Shown here in pieces: positions 16,810 through 24,330 of a stretch of DNA of 35,165 nt. Source of the stretch: Candidatus Melainabacteria bacterium RIFCSPLOWO2_02_FULL_35_15. Its GTDB lineage: Bacteria; Cyanobacteriota; Vampirovibrionia; 2-02-FULL-35-15. The DNA is taken from NCBI GenBank assembly GCA_001784585.1, contig MFRN01000011.1, positions 1 through 35,165 of the forward strand, in the 5' to 3' direction. Below the pieces are notes generated by a model, which saw only the letters and a program-made list of their open reading frames with translations, ran no database searches and was not told the origin of the DNA. A program made the position numbers and the translations under genes. Positions within the stretch are counted from its first letter, which is position 1, and every line of letters begins with the position of its first letter.

Positions 16810-16900
16810 GGTGGCTCTTGCGGTGACGTTGCTCCTCAGAGCCACCTTTGCATAGACCGCTCGGTTTGCTGAATGAATCAGGCAAACCTCGCTTTCTTAG
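16810..16900 (-). repeat. Structured palindromic element, copy B (two hairpins)
   Basis: Hairpin 1: GGTGGCTC (16810-16817) with GAGCCACC (16839-16846), the loop containing TGCGGTGACGTTGCTC, identical over 16 nt to copy A. Hairpin 2: GGTTTGC (16863-16869) with GCAAACC (16882-16888), plus TGA/TCA and a bulged base at 16881. The linker TTTGCATAGACCGCTCGG and the flank CGCTTTCTTAG match copy A closely. Stem sequences are unrelated to copy A but base-paired. It occupies most of the 224-bp gap at 16752-16975. Confidence 0.8.
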
Positions 16901-16975
16901 ATAGCCTAAATTTAGGGCATGATCATGATACCCCTGGAGTACCTGTGCAGTTACTGAGATCTATCACAATTAACG

Positions 16976-17275
16976 CTAGCTTAATCTGGTTTGTTCCAAA
17001 AGAACTAATTTTTTTGGATCCAGGTAAACCCATAGATCACCGGGTCGCCACATTATAGTTTCTTCACCTGAATACAGGTAGATCAAAAGTCTTTTAATTA
17101 TTTCCTGGGCTTTTTTATTATTCCTTCCTCTGGGATCATTTGCAAGCTTTGTTCTTAGAAGCATGGCTTCTTTTCTTGTCTGGCAAAAAGCCGGCCCTTG
17201 ATTTACTCCACCGGATCTGCATAAAAGAGCAATCTTTCCATTTGGTTGTGGCCAGCCTAAAACATAAACACTCAT
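16976..17275 (-). CDS. Hypothetical protein (99 aa)
   Basis: A 99-residue protein from the ATG at 17275 (MSVYVLGWPQPNGK). An in-frame TTG at 17293 would add six residues, but they lie inside a hairpin. The N-terminus looks like a small beta unit, followed by a basic helical stretch ('RKEAMLLRTKLANDPRGR') and another helix ('KKAQEIIKRLLIYLYSG'). No family recognised. There is no Shine-Dalgarno; a hairpin with loop CTTGT lies 11 nt upstream, as before rplJ. It starts about 36 nt after the nagA stop on the same strand and may be cotranscribed with it. Confidence 0.5.
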   Translation of the reverse strand: MSVYVLGWPQPNGKIALLCRSGGVNQGPAFCQTRKEAMLLRTKLANDPRGRNNKKAQEIIKRLLIYLYSGEETIMWRPGDLWVYLDPKKLVLLEQTRLS

Positions 17276-17286
17276 TTTTTTAACAT

Positions 17287-17307
17287 AGCGCAAGACAAGC
17301 TTGCGCT
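17287..17307 (-). repeat. Short hairpin with CTTGT loop just upstream of a start codon
   Basis: AGCGCAAG (17287-17294), loop ACAAG, CTTGCGCT (17300-17307): 8-bp arms. The loop and the position before an A-rich spacer and ATG match the hairpin at 15463-15483 ahead of rplJ, while the stem bases differ. Confidence 0.7.
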
Positions 17308-17310
17308 TCC

Positions 17311-18507
17311 CTAGTTAAAGAATATATTTTCGCCTATAATAGTTCCCTTAACTCTATTTTTCTTAGTATCCCAGAGAGTAATATTTGCTTCTTTCCCGAA
17401 ACTTAACTGACCAAGTCCTGTGTCTTTAGCAATTCTTAATTTGTTTGTTATTGGTTTTGATGCACAAATTAAAGCATCTTCTATATTACAAATCTCCCAT
17501 TGCACCAAATTTAAAACACATTTTTCCATTGTAGTTTGCCCGCCGCCTAATGTTCCATGACTTTTTGCTAAGTTAAAAAACTCTGTTGAAACCATATCTG
17601 TGGTAAGTGAAAAGTTTTCCTTACCTTTAATCCGGTACAAAAATTCTAATACTTCTTTATTTACATGCAGTCCATCAGCAATAACCATACAGCAGATATT
17701 TTTGTCTTTTAATATTGAAAGAATAATCCCATCTTTATCAGAATTAATCATGCTTTCATTATTAAGTTTTGATTTCAGGATCTCCAGATTTGCAGAACTG
17801 TTACCTCGATGTGAAAAACCTTCAATACCTCTTAGAGAATTAAACATGTGAGTAACACAACTTAATCCAAATTTTTTGATTCTATTGTTTCCTTCTTTAT
17901 AAGTAGCATTACTGTGCCCGATTGAAACTAAAATATTATTTTTTTGCAGGAATTCTACAGCTTCACCTGTTTTATCAAGCTCTGGTGCCAGAGTAAAAAT
18001 TACTACATTTTCTTTTATAAATGGCTCCAGATTTTTAAGTGTTAATTCTTTCTGTGCACAGTTACTTTTATGAACACCATATTTTGTAATGAAGATGCCT
18101 TCCAGGTGAATCCCTAAAATTTTTGCACCAGTATAATCTTTACACTGTTTTATATAAGAGTTTATATGAGTAATTGACTGAATAATTTTTTCTTTTTCGC
18201 TTGTAATAATAGTAGGGCAAAATGCAGTAACACCTGACAATGCAAGTTTTAGCCTTAAATCATCAATTTTCTTAAAATCCGGGAGTTGCCAGAAGTCACA
18301 GTCTTCAAGTCCGTTTAACTGTGGATCAATAAATCCCGGAGCAATAATACAATCCTTGCAATCAACTACCATAAAATCATCCTTAGCTGCTTGTTCTTTA
18401 GATGTAATTATTCCGTTTGATATATAAATCTCATTAATTTTTTCTAAGTCTATAGCCTTAATGAAATTAATAAGTTTTAGTTTTGATAGTCTGGTTTTGA
18501 TCTCCAT
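17311..18507 (-). CDS. nagA: N-acetylglucosamine-6-phosphate deacetylase
   Basis: A 398-residue amidohydrolase that removes acetyl from GlcNAc-6-P, giving glucosamine-6-P for cell-wall recycling or catabolism. Motifs are 'APGFIDPQLNG' at about 56-66, 'GIHLEGIFI' with metal ligand Glu136, 'SIGHSNATY' (His198), 'VTHMFNSLRG' (His220), 'IADGLHV' (His281) and the catalytic Asp304 in 'LTTDMV'. The usual Pro in HLEGPF is Ile here. Length is normal. No nagB or transporter is adjacent, so the context does not decide between recycling and uptake. Confidence 0.93.
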   Translation of the reverse strand: MEIKTRLSKLKLINFIKAIDLEKINEIYISNGIITSKEQAAKDDFMVVDCKDCIIAPGFIDPQLNGLEDCDFWQLPDFKKIDDLRLKLALSGVTAFCPTIITSEKEKIIQSITHINSYIKQCKDYTGAKILGIHLEGIFITKYGVHKSNCAQKELTLKNLEPFIKENVVIFTLAPELDKTGEAVEFLQKNNILVSIGHSNATYKEGNNRIKKFGLSCVTHMFNSLRGIEGFSHRGNSSANLEILKSKLNNESMINSDKDGIILSILKDKNICCMVIADGLHVNKEVLEFLYRIKGKENFSLTTDMVSTEFFNLAKSHGTLGGGQTTMEKCVLNLVQWEICNIEDALICASKPITNKLRIAKDTGLGQLSFGKEANITLWDTKKNRVKGTIIGENIFFN

Positions 18508-18668
18508 AAGTCCAAATTATGGCATTTAAATTACAAAAGCATAAAAATCTTTCTTAAAAAACTTGTATCACTAACAATTTCATCCTTAACCATAGTGCCA
18601 GAACCTAGACAAAACGGGCTTTTTAGCATATCATCTGGTTATAGGAATTACTTAAAAATGGAGGATAT

Positions 18669-18947
18669 ATGAACAAACAAGACTTAGTACTTCAGTTAGC
18701 AAACAAAGAACAGCTTACACAAAAAAAAGCTGATGAAATAATTTCAACAACACTGGAATCAATTATGAAAACTCTTTCAAAAGGTGAAAAAGTTACCCTT
18801 GTTGGATTTGGTACGTTTGAACCAAGAAAAAGAAAAGAAAGAATGGGTAGAAATCCAAAAACCGGAGAAGCCATTCAAATTCCAGCAAGTGTAGCCCCAA
18901 AATTTTCTGCAGGAAAACAATTTAAACAATCAGTAAACAGAAGATAA
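18669..18947 (+). CDS. hup: HU family DNA-binding protein
   Basis: A 92-residue nucleoid protein. It has 'MNKQDLVLQLANKEQLTQKK' for the helical dimerisation body, 'VTLVGFGTFEPRKRKERMGR' and 'NPKTGEAIQIPA', the beta-arm with the intercalating Pro region, then 'PKFSAGKQFKQSVN'. GGAGG lies 7 nt before the ATG, among the strongest ribosome-binding sites in the window, fitting high expression. It is transcribed alone and ends at the terminator at 18973-19007. Confidence 0.97.
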   Translation: MNKQDLVLQLANKEQLTQKKADEIISTTLESIMKTLSKGEKVTLVGFGTFEPRKRKERMGRNPKTGEAIQIPASVAPKFSAGKQFKQSVNRR

Positions 18948-18972
18948 GGTTGATGAGTGTTTGAATATCTAC

Positions 18973-19007
18973 GAAAGCAGGGTTAATTAACTCTGCTTTC
19001 TTTTTTT
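18973..19007 (+). terminator. Rho-independent terminator of the HU gene
   Basis: GAAAGCAG (18973-18980) pairs with CTGCTTTC (18993-19000), followed by an eight-T run. It overlaps the last codons of the convergent rsmI gene. There is no U run on the minus side, so it should act for the HU gene only. Confidence 0.85.
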
Positions 19008-19843
19008 ATGTACATATCGTAAAGCATTTTGCTTGATAAATCGTATTCCTTTGCAAATAATTTAGATGTTTCTTTTAATGATTTTCCCTCCTTGATCTTT
19101 TTTTTCATCAGACTGGTTATCTCTTCTTTGTTGATCTGCCTGCTTTTTTCTTTTTGAAAATCAAGTACCAGAACTATTTCACCCTTTAATTCTTTGTTTT
19201 CCAGTAAATCAGTTAAATCTTTTATTTTTCCACACCAGCTCTCTTCATATATTTTTGTCAGCTCGCGGGCGTAAAAAACATTTATTTGGGGATATTGATT
19301 GTAAATTTCTTTTATATATTTTTTTATGTCATGTGGTGCCACATATAAAACTGCCATTGAACAATTTTTACCGAATGAAGAAATTAAGTTATTTCTTTTT
19401 AAACTTTTATCTGGCAAAAACCCGAAAAAAGTAAATTCATTAAACTTTATCGGGCATACTGATAATGCACTGATTAATGCACTTGGTCCGGGAATCGGTA
19501 TGATTTTTATATGATTTTTATATACTTCTGAAATTAACTCACAGCCAGGATCTGAGATCAATGGGCTTCCTGCATCAGAAACAAGAGCTATATTTTTCCC
19601 TGATTTCAAATAAGATATTATATTTTTGGCTTCTTCTTTTTCGTTATATCGGTGAAAGGGTATAAGTTTTGTTCTGATTTCATATTTATTTAAAAGCCTT
19701 ACAGTTATGCGTTTATCCTCACACAGGATAAAATTTACTTCCTTTAGTATTCGAAGTGCCCTTAAAGTGACATCCTCTAAATTTCCAATCGGAGTAGCTA
19801 CTATATATAGAATTCCATTTCCAATATTTTTATTGCTTGCCAC
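18983..19843 (-). CDS. rsmI: 16S rRNA (cytidine1402-2'-O)-methyltransferase
   Basis: A 286-residue tetrapyrrole-methylase-fold enzyme that methylates the 2'-OH of C1402 in 16S rRNA, near the P site. Motifs are 'YIVATPIGNLEDVTLRALR', 'LCEDKRIT', 'LVSDAGSPLISDPG' and 'IPGPSALISALS', in the usual order. It starts with ATG 17 bp after the ABC ATPase stop and is likely the last gene of that transcript. The end is covered by the HU terminator. Confidence 0.95.
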   Translation of the reverse strand: MASNKNIGNGILYIVATPIGNLEDVTLRALRILKEVNFILCEDKRITVRLLNKYEIRTKLIPFHRYNEKEEAKNIISYLKSGKNIALVSDAGSPLISDPGCELISEVYKNHIKIIPIPGPSALISALSVCPIKFNEFTFFGFLPDKSLKRNNLISSFGKNCSMAVLYVAPHDIKKYIKEIYNQYPQINVFYARELTKIYEESWCGKIKDLTDLLENKELKGEIVLVLDFQKEKSRQINKEEITSLMKKKIKEGKSLKETSKLFAKEYDLSSKMLYDMYIKKESRVN

Positions 19844-19860
19844 TTATTGCTTACTGCTTT

Positions 19861-20637
19861 CTAAATATTCAGTCCCATAAATAAATCTGATTGTGAAAGT
19901 TTATCCAGAATTTTATTTCTAATACTTATCAGCTGGTTACTGTTTAAATCTCTTGGTCTTGCTACAGCAATTGTAGTGTCACAAAGTAATTTTCCGGGTT
20001 TTCCTCCTATTACTAAAATCCTGTCTGCAAGTTTTAGAGCCTCATCAACACTATGGGTTACAAATAAAACTGTTTTTTTAGCTTTTGTCATTAATCTGAT
20101 TAATTCAGTTTGCATGCTTTCCCTGCTTTGCAGATCAAGAGCTCCAAATGGTTCATCCAGCAGCAAAACCTCAGGGTCTACTGCCAGCGCTCTGGCAATA
20201 GCTACTCTTTGCTTCATACCACCTGAAAGCTGGCTTACTGAATGATCTTTATAAGCAGAAAGCTCTACCATATTTAAATATTCCAGAGCTTTTTCCCTTG
20301 CATGATTATTCTTATGATTTTTTGTAGTCAAACCAAATGCTACATTATCTAATATGTTTAGCCATGGGAACAATGCGTAATCCTGAAAAACCAGTGTGCG
20401 TGAGCTATCCGGTCTCGTTATATTTTTAGAATTAAAAAGAACATTTCCACCGGATGGTTTTATAAATCCGGCTACAAGACCTAAGATTGTAGTTTTCCCT
20501 GAACCGGAAGGTCCTAAAATACAAATAAATTCTTCTGCATAAATTTCAAAATTTAAATCCTGCAGGATAACGTCACTTTTTGAAGCGCTATCATAGGATT
20601 TTGTGACGTTTATAAATTTTATCTTCGGTGGTAACAT
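19861..20637 (-). CDS. ABC transporter ATPase, nitrate/sulfonate/taurine class
   Basis: A 258-residue ABC ATPase. Walker A is 'LGPSGSGKTT' (about 41-50), the Q-loop is 'VFQDYALFPW', the signature is 'QLSGGMKQRV', Walker B is 'LLLDEPFGALD' and the switch His lies in 'FVTHSVDEAL'. The 'PWLNILDNVAFGL' segment and the short length place it with SsuB, TauB and NrtD-type ATPases. The ATG abuts the permease stop. The substrate is not determined by this subunit. Confidence 0.92.
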   Translation of the reverse strand: MLPPKIKFINVTKSYDSASKSDVILQDLNFEIYAEEFICILGPSGSGKTTILGLVAGFIKPSGGNVLFNSKNITRPDSSRTLVFQDYALFPWLNILDNVAFGLTTKNHKNNHAREKALEYLNMVELSAYKDHSVSQLSGGMKQRVAIARALAVDPEVLLLDEPFGALDLQSRESMQTELIRLMTKAKKTVLFVTHSVDEALKLADRILVIGGKPGKLLCDTTIAVARPRDLNSNQLISIRNKILDKLSQSDLFMGLNI

Positions 20638-21396
20638 CTACCGTCCTTCCAGCCCCCAGGCAACTCTTACCTTTCTTTCCATACTTCCGAAAAATATATT
20701 TTCAGTTAAAAATCCAATTGCACCTATTGTTGTAATCATTGCAATTACCTGAGCCATGTCAGCAAGTGATCTGCCAAGCTCAAGCGTTTGTCCGATTCCG
20801 GAGCCGCTTATAAAAAGTTCGCCTGCAATTAACGCTCTCCATGCAAATGCCCAGCTTAATCTTAGTCCTGTTACAAGCTCCGGAATCATAGCTTTGATAA
20901 TTATATTTTGGTATAAATGTAATCCTTTACTCCCAAGGGTTTGTGCTGCACGGATTAAATTTTGAGGAATATTTTTCATGGCATTTTTTGTGCTAAGTGC
21001 TACCGGTAAAACAGCTTCTAAAATAATAATAAATATTACTGCACTGTCAGTTATCCCAAACCACAGTAATGCCAGCGGAACCCATGCAACGCTTGGAATG
21101 GATTGTAAAGCAAGAATTGTTTTACCAAAAGTTATATCCAGGAGGTAATATCGTGCAAGCAAAATCCCAATCATAATTCCAATACTCAATGCCATAAAGT
21201 ATCCGGTTAAAACTCTAAGCAGTGAACTGAAAATAGCACCGGTGTATCCCCCCTTTAAAAATCCATAGTAAAAGCTATAAAACACTTCTAACGGAGCAGG
21301 AAGAATATAAGATGGTATATTTCCAAGTTTTACTATTAAATACCAGACAGAAAACAGTGTGGCAAAAAAAGTAACTCTAATTAACGCTATTTTCAT
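20638..21396 (-). CDS. ABC transporter permease, nitrate/sulfonate/taurine class
   Basis: An inner-membrane permease of about 252 residues with roughly six helices and the BPD_transp_1 coupling motif region 'RAAQTLGSKGLHLYQNIII'. 'YILPAPLEV' near the N-terminus and 'SIPSVAWVPLALLWFG' are hallmarks of the SsuC, TauC and NrtB family. I chose the ATG at 21396 (MKIALIRV); a start at 21435 would add 13 residues and overlap the binding-protein gene by 59 bp rather than 20. Partner of the ATPase and binding-protein genes on either side. Confidence 0.9.
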   Translation of the reverse strand: MKIALIRVTFFATLFSVWYLIVKLGNIPSYILPAPLEVFYSFYYGFLKGGYTGAIFSSLLRVLTGYFMALSIGIMIGILLARYYLLDITFGKTILALQSIPSVAWVPLALLWFGITDSAVIFIIILEAVLPVALSTKNAMKNIPQNLIRAAQTLGSKGLHLYQNIIIKAMIPELVTGLRLSWAFAWRALIAGELFISGSGIGQTLELGRSLADMAQVIAMITTIGAIGFLTENIFFGSMERKVRVAWGLEGR

Positions 21397-22351
21397 GAAT
21401 TTTATCTGAAAAGTCTTTTCTGTAATACCCTGCAATTATGGCAATAATTTTAAATTCTTTCAATATGTTTAAATCCAAATCATTGTTAAATGTACATCTT
21501 TTAAAAGCTTTAGCGATAATACTCTGATTTATTTCTTTTTTTGAAATCCCGGATATAGCATTTGTAGTGACTTTAACTGCCTCAAGCGGGTTATTAGCTA
21601 TAAATTCAGTTGCCTTTTTATGGGCAGTTAATAATTTTTTTATTAATTCAGGATTTTCTAAATCAAACTTTTTATTGACGACAAGTAGTGTTGCAGGATA
21701 GTTTCCATTATTTAATATTGATTTTTCATCGACTAATAATTTACAAATATTTTTTTCAATTAATATTGTCCCCCATGGTTCCGGTAAACATGCTCCGTCT
21801 ATTGACATAGTGAAAAAAGCAGTTCCAGTATCCTGCGGCGGAATAGCAATAATTTTTACCTTGTCTGATAAATTATTTTCCTTTAAGTATGCTCTTAAGA
21901 GTAAATCCTGCGTGTTTCCGTATTGAGGAACTGCAATGCGCAGATTACCTGGAGGCAATTCATGAATTGCTTTTACACCTACAATGGTAGTTCCACTGTT
22001 TGCAGCATTTGCCAAGAGTTTAACTGGAATATTTCTATAAAGTGCATTAATAAACGGTCCCGGACCTATATAAGCAGCATCAATTTGATTTGTAATAAAT
22101 GCATCGATAATGCTATTTCCAATCACAAAATGAACAGGCGTAAATTTGATATTATTTCCAAGTTCATTTTGAAAAATATTTTTTTCAATTCCAATGAGTG
22201 CTGTAGCATGAGTAACATTTGGTATAAAGCCAAGGCGTAAAATATGTTTTTCTTTTTGAAAAGTACAGGATATTGAAAATATAGCTACTAAAAATATCCA
22301 GATTATTAATTTTATAAATTTCACAAATACAATTAAAACACCCTCATTCAC
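21377..22351 (-). CDS. ABC transporter substrate-binding lipoprotein, NrtA/SsuA/TauA class
   Basis: A 324-residue periplasmic-binding-protein-fold protein. A lysine-containing hydrophobic segment ends at Cys29 ('FSISC'), an imperfect lipobox, so it is probably a lipoprotein. 'LRLGFIPNVTHATALIGIEK' and 'GNSIIDAFITNQIDAAYIG' match the family fold. Later 'ACLPEPWGTILI' is the hinge region seen in aliphatic-sulfonate, nitrate and taurine binding proteins. The ligand is not deducible. The start at 22351 is GTG; a GTG at 22324 gives a more ordinary signal peptide (KFIKLIIW). First gene of the importer. Confidence 0.88.
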   Translation of the reverse strand: MNEGVLIVFVKFIKLIIWIFLVAIFSISCTFQKEKHILRLGFIPNVTHATALIGIEKNIFQNELGNNIKFTPVHFVIGNSIIDAFITNQIDAAYIGPGPFINALYRNIPVKLLANAANSGTTIVGVKAIHELPPGNLRIAVPQYGNTQDLLLRAYLKENNLSDKVKIIAIPPQDTGTAFFTMSIDGACLPEPWGTILIEKNICKLLVDEKSILNNGNYPATLLVVNKKFDLENPELIKKLLTAHKKATEFIANNPLEAVKVTTNAISGISKKEINQSIIAKAFKRCTFNNDLDLNILKEFKIIAIIAGYYRKDFSDKIHENSVN

Positions 22352-22570
22352 TCATTCCTAGCAATTATTCATAGTAAAAATCTTTTTTCTAAAAGTTAAT
22401 TAACGTAATTCTTTCATAATTCATACAAAAAGATCACGCGCTTAAACAGTTTCAAGTAGATACAGGTAAATACATGGCTGATTTTTTTAATGTGTAAAAC
22501 TATTTTAAATCTTTTATTTAGAAACCTTCTTTGAATTGTAAAGTCTATTGTAAAAGTAAAAGGAGGGAAT

Positions 22571-22669
22571 ATGGGAGATTTAACAAATTTATTAAATTCA
22601 AACATTACTTTGCTTGTAGTAATGGTAGCTGGATTTTACTGGCTCGGAAAAAAAGTAGATAAGAAATAA
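22571..22669 (+). CDS. Tiny single-helix membrane protein (32 aa)
   Basis: A 33-codon frame with a very strong ribosome-binding site: AAAAGGAGGG ends 3 nt before the ATG. The product is MGDLTNLLNSNITLLVVMV plus a Tyr/Trp end, with one membrane helix (about 12-26) and a basic tail 'KKVDKK', the topology of a small inner-membrane regulator or a type I toxin-like peptide. No family recognised. The next ATG begins one base after its stop, so it may lead a coupled chain into the broken nucleotidyltransferase module. Confidence 0.55.
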   Translation: MGDLTNLLNSNITLLVVMVAGFYWLGKKVDKK

Positions 22670-22756
22670 ATGTTACTGCTTTGCCGATATGTAGGTAGAG
22701 ATATTGTATACTGTCAGCTAAACAAAGAGAAAATTATTTTTGAAGAAGGTGCTTGA
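22670..22756 (+). CDS. Possible small ORF (28 aa)
   Basis: A 29-codon frame beginning immediately after the TAA of the previous small gene. Its TGA overlaps the ATG of the nucleotidyltransferase remnant by one base. The product starts MLLLCRYVGRDIVYCQL and ends 'IIFEEGA'. The tight chaining suggests coupled translation, but there is no other support and it may be a fortuitous frame or a gene remnant. Confidence 0.25.
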   Translation: MLLLCRYVGRDIVYCQLNKEKIIFEEGA

Positions 22757-23032
22757 TGGATATCGTCGCAACTTTAAATTTTCTTCTTGAAGAGTTTAAT
22801 AAACAAAAAATAAGCTATGCAATTATTGGTGGGCTTGCATTACATACGGCAGGAGTTCCAAGAGCAACTAGCGATATTGATTTTTTGATATTTTCAAGAT
22901 ATGTCTGATATAGAATTACTTATAAGAAATAATCATGGCAAGATTAACATAGAATTAATAAGAGAGTATTTCAAGCTCTTTAATAGAGAAAAGGATTTGG
23001 AAAAAATATTAGGTGAGATTAAAAATGCTTGA
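22756..23032 (+). pseudogene. Broken nucleotidyltransferase (MNT/AbiEii-like) gene with internal deletion
   Basis: The first 50 codons (22756-22908) encode the start of a small nucleotidyltransferase: 'YAIIGGLALHTAGVPRAT' followed by 'SDIDFLI', the GG and DxD core. The frame then ends in TGA. In another frame, from 22901 to 23032, the end of the same kind of protein follows ('DIELLIRNNHGKINIELIRE', 'EKDLEKILGEI'). About half of the expected middle is missing between the two pieces. A Shine-Dalgarno-like AAGG precedes the first ATG. Such proteins often pair with a small helical partner, and the next gene fits that. A remnant of a toxin-antitoxin-like module is my inference. Confidence 0.75.
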
Positions 23033-23225
23033 CGATATAGAAAAAAAAGAACTGTTAGAAGATGCCAGTGATCTTAAGAGGCGGGATGACTTTAGATTTT
23101 CAAGCCGCATTCCTGTAAATCTTTCATTTGATGAATATCTTAAATTTATAGATGATCTACAAAAAATATTTGGACATTTTCCAGTATCTACAAAAATAAC
23201 TGAGACAAGGTTTAATAAATTATAA
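23025..23225 (+). CDS. Small partner protein of the nucleotidyltransferase module (66 aa)
   Basis: A 66-residue charged protein, 'MLDDIEKKELLEDASDLKRR' at the start and 'LSFDEYLKFIDDLQKIFG' in the middle, ending in a short Thr/Lys tail. The ATG at 23025 lies 8 nt after AGGTGA and overlaps the end of the nucleotidyltransferase remnant by 8 bp. In many bacteria a similar small protein follows an intact nucleotidyltransferase of this type; I rely on memory of that arrangement. A GTG at 23013 is a less likely start. It appears intact although its partner is broken. Confidence 0.55.
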   Translation: MLDDIEKKELLEDASDLKRRDDFRFSSRIPVNLSFDEYLKFIDDLQKIFGHFPVSTKITETRFNKL

Positions 23226-23232
23226 TATAGTT

Positions 23233-24321
23233 ATGCTCTCTCAAATTAAACAAAAAATCTTAACAAAACAAAGAATCACTTTTGAAGAAGGTTTGTTTCT
23301 TTATAACTCAAATGATCTTTTAACCATCGGATCTCTTGGGAAGCTGGCTCGTGAAATAAAATCAGGAAAAGAAAAATCAAAATGGGTTTACTGGAATAAA
23401 AATCTTCATCTAAATCCAACAAATGTTTGTATTGGCAGATGTAATTTTTGTGCTTTTGCAAAATTGCCAAATGACAAAGGAGCGTACACTTATACTATAG
23501 ATGAGGCATTAGAGCATGTAAGAAGAGGAGTAAACAGTGGAGCTGGTGAGGTTCACATCGTCGGTGGATTAAATCCAAAAGCAGCATTACCATATTACAC
23601 GGAACTTTTAAAAGCAATAAAACAAACTTTCCCGTCTTTGCATATAAAAGGTTTTACTGCAGTTGAGATAGATTTTTTCAGTAAGCTTAAAAAAATAACA
23701 CCCAGGGAAACACTGGAGCTGCTGATTGATGCAGGATTAAATAGCCTGCCCGGAGGTGGTGCTGAGATATTCTCAAAGTCAGTTCGGGATACTACCTGCC
23801 CTGATAAAATTCCAGCCCAAACGTGGCTTGAAATTCATAATACTGCTCACAAACTAGGATTAAAATCAAATGCTACTATGCTCTGTGGTATTGGAGAAAA
23901 AGCAGAAGATCGTTTGGATCATATGATTCGGTTACGTGAGCAGCAGGATAAAAGTAAAGGCTTTCAGACTTTTATTCCTTTGCATTGTCACTATGAAGAC
24001 ACTGAGATAGCAGGAAAAATAGAGCCTGTAACTGCATTTGATTCTTTAAAAAATATTGCTATTTCCAGAATTATTCTGGACAATTTTGATCACATAAAGG
24101 CTTACTGGATTCAGCTTGGGACAGGACTTGCTCAGATTGGATTAAATTTTGGCGCAGATGATCTGGATGGAACCATTCAGGAAGAAAGTGTTACTCATGC
24201 AGCAGGAGCCGGCAAAAAAGGACTTGAAAAAGATTTTATTCAAAGGTTAATTGAAGATGCAGGATACATTCCTGTAGAAAGGGATACTGTTTACAATGTT
24301 TTAGCTGTTGCCGGGTGTTAG
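23233..24321 (+). CDS. mqnE: Aminofutalosine synthase (radical SAM)
   Basis: A 362-residue radical SAM enzyme that makes aminofutalosine in the futalosine route to menaquinone. The cluster motif is 'CIGRCNFC' (C66, C70, C73). The family blocks are 'LHLNPTNVC', 'EVHIVGGLNPKA', 'GLNSLPGGGAEIFS', 'LGLKSNATMLCG', 'EDRLDHMIRLREQQD' and 'EESVTHAAGA', typical of MqnE rather than CofH. The other mqn genes are not in the window. There is no Shine-Dalgarno; a TATAAT lies 6 nt before the ATG, so the transcript could be leaderless. It is convergent with the phosphorylase gene, 9 bp apart. Confidence 0.9.
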   Translation: MLSQIKQKILTKQRITFEEGLFLYNSNDLLTIGSLGKLAREIKSGKEKSKWVYWNKNLHLNPTNVCIGRCNFCAFAKLPNDKGAYTYTIDEALEHVRRGVNSGAGEVHIVGGLNPKAALPYYTELLKAIKQTFPSLHIKGFTAVEIDFFSKLKKITPRETLELLIDAGLNSLPGGGAEIFSKSVRDTTCPDKIPAQTWLEIHNTAHKLGLKSNATMLCGIGEKAEDRLDHMIRLREQQDKSKGFQTFIPLHCHYEDTEIAGKIEPVTAFDSLKNIAISRIILDNFDHIKAYWIQLGTGLAQIGLNFGADDLDGTIQEESVTHAAGAGKKGLEKDFIQRLIEDAGYIPVERDTVYNVLAVAGC

Positions 24322-24330
24322 TAGTACAAA

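Noticed and set aside
22352-22570. Possible RNA gene or riboswitch in the 218-bp gap before the 32-aa gene
   Set aside because: I see no stable paired structure or known motif; it is AT-rich and probably holds divergent promoters only.
22414-22605. Minus-strand 63-codon frame
   Set aside because: No start signal; it overlaps the well-initiated 32-aa gene on the other strand and its composition reflects AT-rich intergenic DNA.
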